A stretch of 17,610 bases of DNA from Acinetobacter sp. UBA3106 (GTDB lineage: Bacteria; Pseudomonadota; Gammaproteobacteria; Pseudomonadales; Moraxellaceae), in assembly GCA_002365595.1 (NCBI GenBank), contig DFAM01000015.1:21999-39608 (forward strand), in the 5' to 3' direction. Positions 14,988 to 17,610 of this stretch are shown piece after piece. A model generated the notes under the pieces. That model made no database searches. It worked only from the letters and a program-made list of their open reading frames with translations, and was not told the DNA's origin. Every line of letters begins with the position of its first letter. Within the stretch, counting starts at the first letter, position 1. A program made the translations under genes and the position numbers.

Positions 14988-15300
14988 ATGCAAGTTTTGG
15001 CAAAATCCAACCACATAAAATCAGCATAATGCCCAAATGACCCAACTTACGCGTGATTTTTTCTATCGTTAAAACCCTAACACCAAACTGCTGAGAAGCA
15101 TTTTTCATTTTTAGTGAGGTCAGAGACTTATTGAAATGTAGGAACACGCCTAAATCGATACAAATTAAAATACTACCTACATCACTGACTATATCCATTA
15201 ATTTATATTCTGGCAGATTCCATGAAGTCGCGATTTGATAAGTGAGAAAAAGAGCAAAGGCAAAACAGCCATATTGGAAAATGAGTGCAGCAATCCGCAT
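14986..15300 (-). CDS. Small integral membrane protein of unknown function (104 aa)
   Basis: The product has three predicted membrane segments: residues ~3-24 (IAALIFQYGCFAFALFLTYQ), ~40-56 (DVGSILICIDLGVFLHF) and ~86-102 (LGHLGIMLILCGWILP). A basic cytoplasmic loop (SLKMKNASQQFGVRV) lies between the last two. It is predicted to sit in the inner membrane. The ATG at 15300 has no recognisable Shine-Dalgarno, and a stop lies just upstream in frame, so this is the first possible start. Its stop falls inside the T tract that ends the convergent nuclease-helicase gene, only 27 bp from that gene's stop. No family is recognised. The clear membrane topology supports it as a real gene. Confidence 0.65.
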   Translation of the reverse strand: MRIAALIFQYGCFAFALFLTYQIATSWNLPEYKLMDIVSDVGSILICIDLGVFLHFNKSLTSLKMKNASQQFGVRVLTIEKITRKLGHLGIMLILCGWILPKLA

Positions 15301-15343
15301 AAAAATCTAAAAATAAAAAAGAGATGGCTGTTTATAACATAAA

Positions 15344-15367
15344 AAAGCCAGTCTAATGACTGGCTTT
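15344..15367 (-). terminator. acr1 terminator
   Basis: A perfect 10-bp stem, AAAGCCAGTC (15344-15353) with GACTGGCTTT (15358-15367), has a TAAT tetraloop. On the minus strand it is followed by a run of T residues (15346-15341), 15 bp after the acr1 stop. Confidence 0.9.
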
Positions 15368-15381
15368 CATAGCGTCTAATC

Positions 15382-16269
15382 TTACCAATGTTCACCCGGG
15401 AACAAACGTGCATACGCTTTTTGTACCCAGTTCAGTTTCTGTGGCTGACCTACCGAAGCAGAAGAGCTTGGGAACAGGTTATAACCAATCGACATCAATT
15501 TGTTGTTGATGTCTGGTGCAATCGAGTAGGTGATTGAAGCCAAACGACCTAAATTGGTGGCTACTTTTTTCGGACGTTTCACAATTGCATAGGCAATTAA
15601 ATCGGCTGCCTGTTCAGGAGACAGGGTAGGCACATATTTGTAGATTTTAGTCGGTGCAATCATTGGGGTGCGCACCAATGGCATATAAATTGAGGTAATG
15701 GCAATTTTATGTGAATGCACTTCGGCAGATAAACAGCGACTGAAAGCATCCAGTGCTGCTTTAGAAGCCACATAAGCTGAAAAGCGTGTCGCATTCGCCA
15801 AAACACCAATCGAGCTAATATTGATGATATGACCATCACGGCGAATCATCATTTGCGGCAGGATATTCATGACTAAACGAATGGCACCGAAGTAATTTAG
15901 CTGCATGGTACGTTCAAAGTCATGGAAGCGGTCGGTTGATTCATGAACTGCACGGCGAATCGAACGTCCTGCATTATTGATCAGGATATCAATATGATCG
16001 ACAGATGCTAAAACTTGTTTTGATACTTCATCAATAGACTCCATGTTATTTAAATCACATGGGAAAACAGAGGCTTTGCCTCCTTTGGCTTCTATTTCTT
16101 GTTTAACTTGATCTAATGTTTCTTTGGTACGAGCCACCAACAGAACATGTGCACCGGCTTCGGCAAGTTTATGTGCAGCGGTTAAACCAATACCACTCGA
16201 TGCACCTGTGATTAAAACAACTTTGCCGTTGACTCGATTCTGAAAGAGTTTCTCTAATCTTGAATTCAC
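15382..16269 (-). CDS. acr1: Acr1, NADPH-dependent fatty acyl-CoA reductase
   Basis: This 295-residue short-chain dehydrogenase reduces long-chain acyl-CoA to fatty aldehyde in the Acinetobacter wax ester pathway. The aldehyde is later reduced to alcohol and esterified. The Rossmann motif TGASSGIG is at 21-28, NNAG at 98-101, the catalytic Ser at ~152-153 (NISSIG), and Tyr166 with Lys170 (YVASK). The segments INNAGRSIRRAVHE, RTPMIAPTKIYKYVPTLS and the end ARLFPGEHW agree closely with what I remember of Acinetobacter Acr1, including the length. The start is GTG 16269, with AGGA 7 bases upstream, giving the expected MN-x-x-LE N-terminus. It is a single-gene unit with its own terminator. A perfect palindrome upstream may be its operator. 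Confidence 0.93.
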   Translation of the reverse strand: MNSRLEKLFQNRVNGKVVLITGASSGIGLTAAHKLAEAGAHVLLVARTKETLDQVKQEIEAKGGKASVFPCDLNNMESIDEVSKQVLASVDHIDILINNAGRSIRRAVHESTDRFHDFERTMQLNYFGAIRLVMNILPQMMIRRDGHIINISSIGVLANATRFSAYVASKAALDAFSRCLSAEVHSHKIAITSIYMPLVRTPMIAPTKIYKYVPTLSPEQAADLIAYAIVKRPKKVATNLGRLASITYSIAPDINNKLMSIGYNLFPSSSASVGQPQKLNWVQKAYARLFPGEHW

Positions 16270-16368
16270 AATATTTTCCTGGTTTCAATAGAATAAAAAT
16301 TTAGATTATTTTTTTAGTTGATTCTAGCGCTCAAAGTTTAGGAAATTTGAGCTATTCTCGAGTCGACT

Positions 16369-16399
16369 ATAATAGCGAATGTGATAAAAAAATCTACAA
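16369..16399 (-). promoter_or_regulatory. Possible acr1 promoter
   Basis: On the minus strand, TTGTAG (16399-16394) and TATTAT (16374-16369) are separated by 19 bases, about 100 bp upstream of the acr1 start. The hexamers are fair and the spacing is long, so this is tentative. Confidence 0.3.
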
Positions 16400-16426
16400 A
16401 TAAGTTATTGAATTTGAAAATATAAT

Positions 16427-16442
16427 TAGAGCAATTGCTCTA
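16427..16442. promoter_or_regulatory. Perfect 16-bp palindrome upstream of acr1, candidate operator
   Basis: TAGAGCAATTGCTCTA reads the same on both strands. It lies about 27 bp upstream of the possible acr1 -35 box and far from metY, whose coding end lies to its right. A dimeric regulator site is likely; the identity of the regulator is unknown. Confidence 0.45.
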
Positions 16443-16522
16443 TTATTGTTCGAACTATAATTTAATTTTTACCATGAATTTCAAATAAAGCAAAGAGCTA
16501 GAGTAAGAAATATATCAAACAA

Positions 16523-16553
16523 TAAAAAACCTTCTCCCGATCAGGAAGAAGGT
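16523..16553 (-). terminator. metY terminator
   Basis: ACCTTCT (16529-16535) pairs with AGAAGGT (16547-16553). After one mismatch, two further pairs enclose the loop GATCA. On the minus strand six T residues follow (16528-16523). It stands 23 bp after the metY stop. Confidence 0.8.
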
Positions 16554-16575
16554 AATATCGGTGAACAGAAAAGTA

Positions 16576-17610
16576 TTAAACTCGGGCCAGCGACTGCTCT
16601 AAATCTGCAATCAAATCATCAATATGTTCAATTCCAACCGATAGGCGAACCATATCAATACTGACCCCTGCAGACTTCAGCTCTTCTTCATTGAGCTGAC
16701 GATGGGTGGTGGTGGCTGGATGACAGGCCAGGCTTTTGGCATCGCCAATATTCACCAAGCGGGTAAAGAGTTGTAGGGCATCAATAAAACGTGTCCCGCC
16801 TTCACGGCCATCTTGTACACCAAAAGACAGGATGGCAGAAGGTTTACCTTTCACATATTTTTGTGCCAGATCATGCTGTGGATGATCTTTCAGGCCAGCA
16901 TAATTAACCCATTTCACTTTCGGATGCTGCTGTAAATATTCCGCCACCTTTTGTGCGTTTTCGGTATGACGTTCCATGCGCAGACTTAAAGTTTCCAAAC
17001 CCTGCAAGATCAGGAATACACTGAGTGGACTAATGGCAGCACCGGTATTACGTAATGGCACCACACGGGCACGGGCGATATATGCCGCTTCACCCAAAGC
17101 TTCGACATAATTGACTCCGTGGTAACTCGGATCAGGCGTATTCAAGACTTTGAAACGCTCAGGATATTTACCCCAAGGAAATTTACCGCTATCGACAATG
17201 GCACCACCAATAGAATTACCATGACCGCCAATATATTTGGTTAGTGAATGCACAACAATGTCTGCGCCATATTCAAAGGGTTTAAGCAGGGCAGGCGTGG
17301 CAACGGTATTATCGACAATTACCGGGACGCCATATTCATGCGCAATTTTAGAAATCGCTTCCAGGTCAATAATATTACCCAGTGGATTACCAATCGATTC
17401 CACAAATACCAGTTTGGTTGTGTCATCAATCAGCTCATGCAAGCTTTCAGGTTTTTGATAATCAAAGAATCGAACTTCAATGCCTTGTTTTGGTAAAGTA
17501 TGCGCAAATAAATTATAAGTCCCGCCATAGAGTGTAGAAACCGAAGCAATATTGTCACCGGCTTCAGCAATGGTCTGAATGGCATAGGTAATCGCTGACA
17601 TGCCGGATGC
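16576..17610 (-). CDS. metY: O-acetylhomoserine sulfhydrylase MetY, C-terminal part (cut by window edge)
   Basis: 344 residues are visible and the frame stays open to the right edge, with Ala-Ser-Gly before the first Met in view, so the true start lies beyond the window. This is a PLP-dependent Cys/Met metabolism enzyme of the O-acetylhomoserine/O-acetylserine sulfhydrylase group, which forms homocysteine from O-acetylhomoserine and sulfide. Diagnostic segments are SVSTLYGGTYNLFAHTLP, VFVESIGNPLGNIIDL, VPVIVDNTVATP, and the PLP lysine in HSLTKYIGGHGNSIGG (codon 17236-17238). The C-terminus has LVNIGDAKSLACHPATTTHR and VRLSVGIEHIDDL. The insertion between the lysine and the C-terminal domain (FKVLNTPDPSYHGVNYVEAL) is typical of MetY rather than of cystathionine synthase or lyase. 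It is predicted to be cytoplasmic. It ends at its own terminator. Confidence 0.95.
   Translation of the reverse strand, partial: ASGMSAITYAIQTIAEAGDNIASVSTLYGGTYNLFAHTLPKQGIEVRFFDYQKPESLHELIDDTTKLVFVESIGNPLGNIIDLEAISKIAHEYGVPVIVDNTVATPALLKPFEYGADIVVHSLTKYIGGHGNSIGGAIVDSGKFPWGKYPERFKVLNTPDPSYHGVNYVEALGEAAYIARARVVPLRNTGAAISPLSVFLILQGLETLSLRMERHTENAQKVAEYLQQHPKVKWVNYAGLKDHPQHDLAQKYVKGKPSAILSFGVQDGREGGTRFIDALQLFTRLVNIGDAKSLACHPATTTHRQLNEEELKSAGVSIDMVRLSVGIEHIDDLIADLEQSLARV

Noticed and set aside
1..17610. CRISPR array, tRNA or rRNA gene, insertion sequence
   Set aside because: No regularly spaced repeats, no cloverleaf-like sequence and no transposase motifs were seen anywhere in the window.

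Overview
The window looks like ordinary chromosome from an Acinetobacter species. The strongest marker is a 295-residue short-chain reductase at 15382-16269 that closely matches my memory of Acr1, the Acinetobacter fatty acyl-CoA reductase, including its C-terminal LFPGEHW. A 254-residue OmpR next to an EnvZ-type kinase, the AT-rich base composition, and a nearby tex gene and O-acetylhomoserine sulfhydrylase gene all fit. All identifications are from reading the sequence; no database search was run.

Layout. Positions 1-1908 hold three minus-strand genes of unknown function: the start of an exported protein cut by the left edge, a 494-aa cytoplasmic protein, and a ~60-aa helical protein upstream of it. 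Positions 2253-2897 hold two tiny minus-strand genes, one for a secreted peptide and one for a glycine-zipper protein. A dodecin gene (3139-3339, +) faces a FrnE-like DsbA-family oxidoreductase (3426-4139, -), with a shared bidirectional terminator between them. Two plus-strand genes of unknown function follow: a membrane-anchored helical protein (4320-5069) and an exported protein (5532-5924). A succinyl-CoA:acetate CoA-transferase-type gene (5973-7490, -) comes next. The two-component pair ompR (9439-10203) and envZ (7696-9156) is on the minus strand, separated by an unusually long 282-bp gap. Then come tex (10539-12902, +), a frameshifted nuclease-helicase gene (12991-14959, +), a small membrane protein (14986-15300, -), acr1 (15382-16269, -), and the C-terminal part of metY (16576-17610, -), which runs off the right edge.

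How the genes relate. Apart from ompR-envZ and the left-hand minus-strand cluster, most genes look like single transcription units: strong hairpin terminators with A/T tails sit after dodecin/FrnE, the 5532 gene/CoA-transferase, tex, acr1 and metY. OmpR-EnvZ is an envelope and osmotic sensing pair. The CoA-transferase belongs to acetate/succinate metabolism, Acr1 to fatty aldehyde and wax ester formation, and MetY to sulfur assimilation into homocysteine.

The most unusual element is the single-gene insertion between tex and the small membrane protein. It encodes a PD-(D/E)XK nuclease-like N-terminus joined to a DUF2075-type superfamily 1 helicase, an architecture seen in single-protein anti-phage defence. 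Here it is split by one extra base in a G5A5 tract directly after the nuclease active-site motif. Near-identical terminator hairpins flank it, which suggests how it may have arrived. Other items worth checking are a structured leader just upstream of the envZ GTG start, a perfect 16-bp palindrome upstream of acr1, and an inverted repeat that straddles the predicted -10 box of the CoA-transferase promoter.
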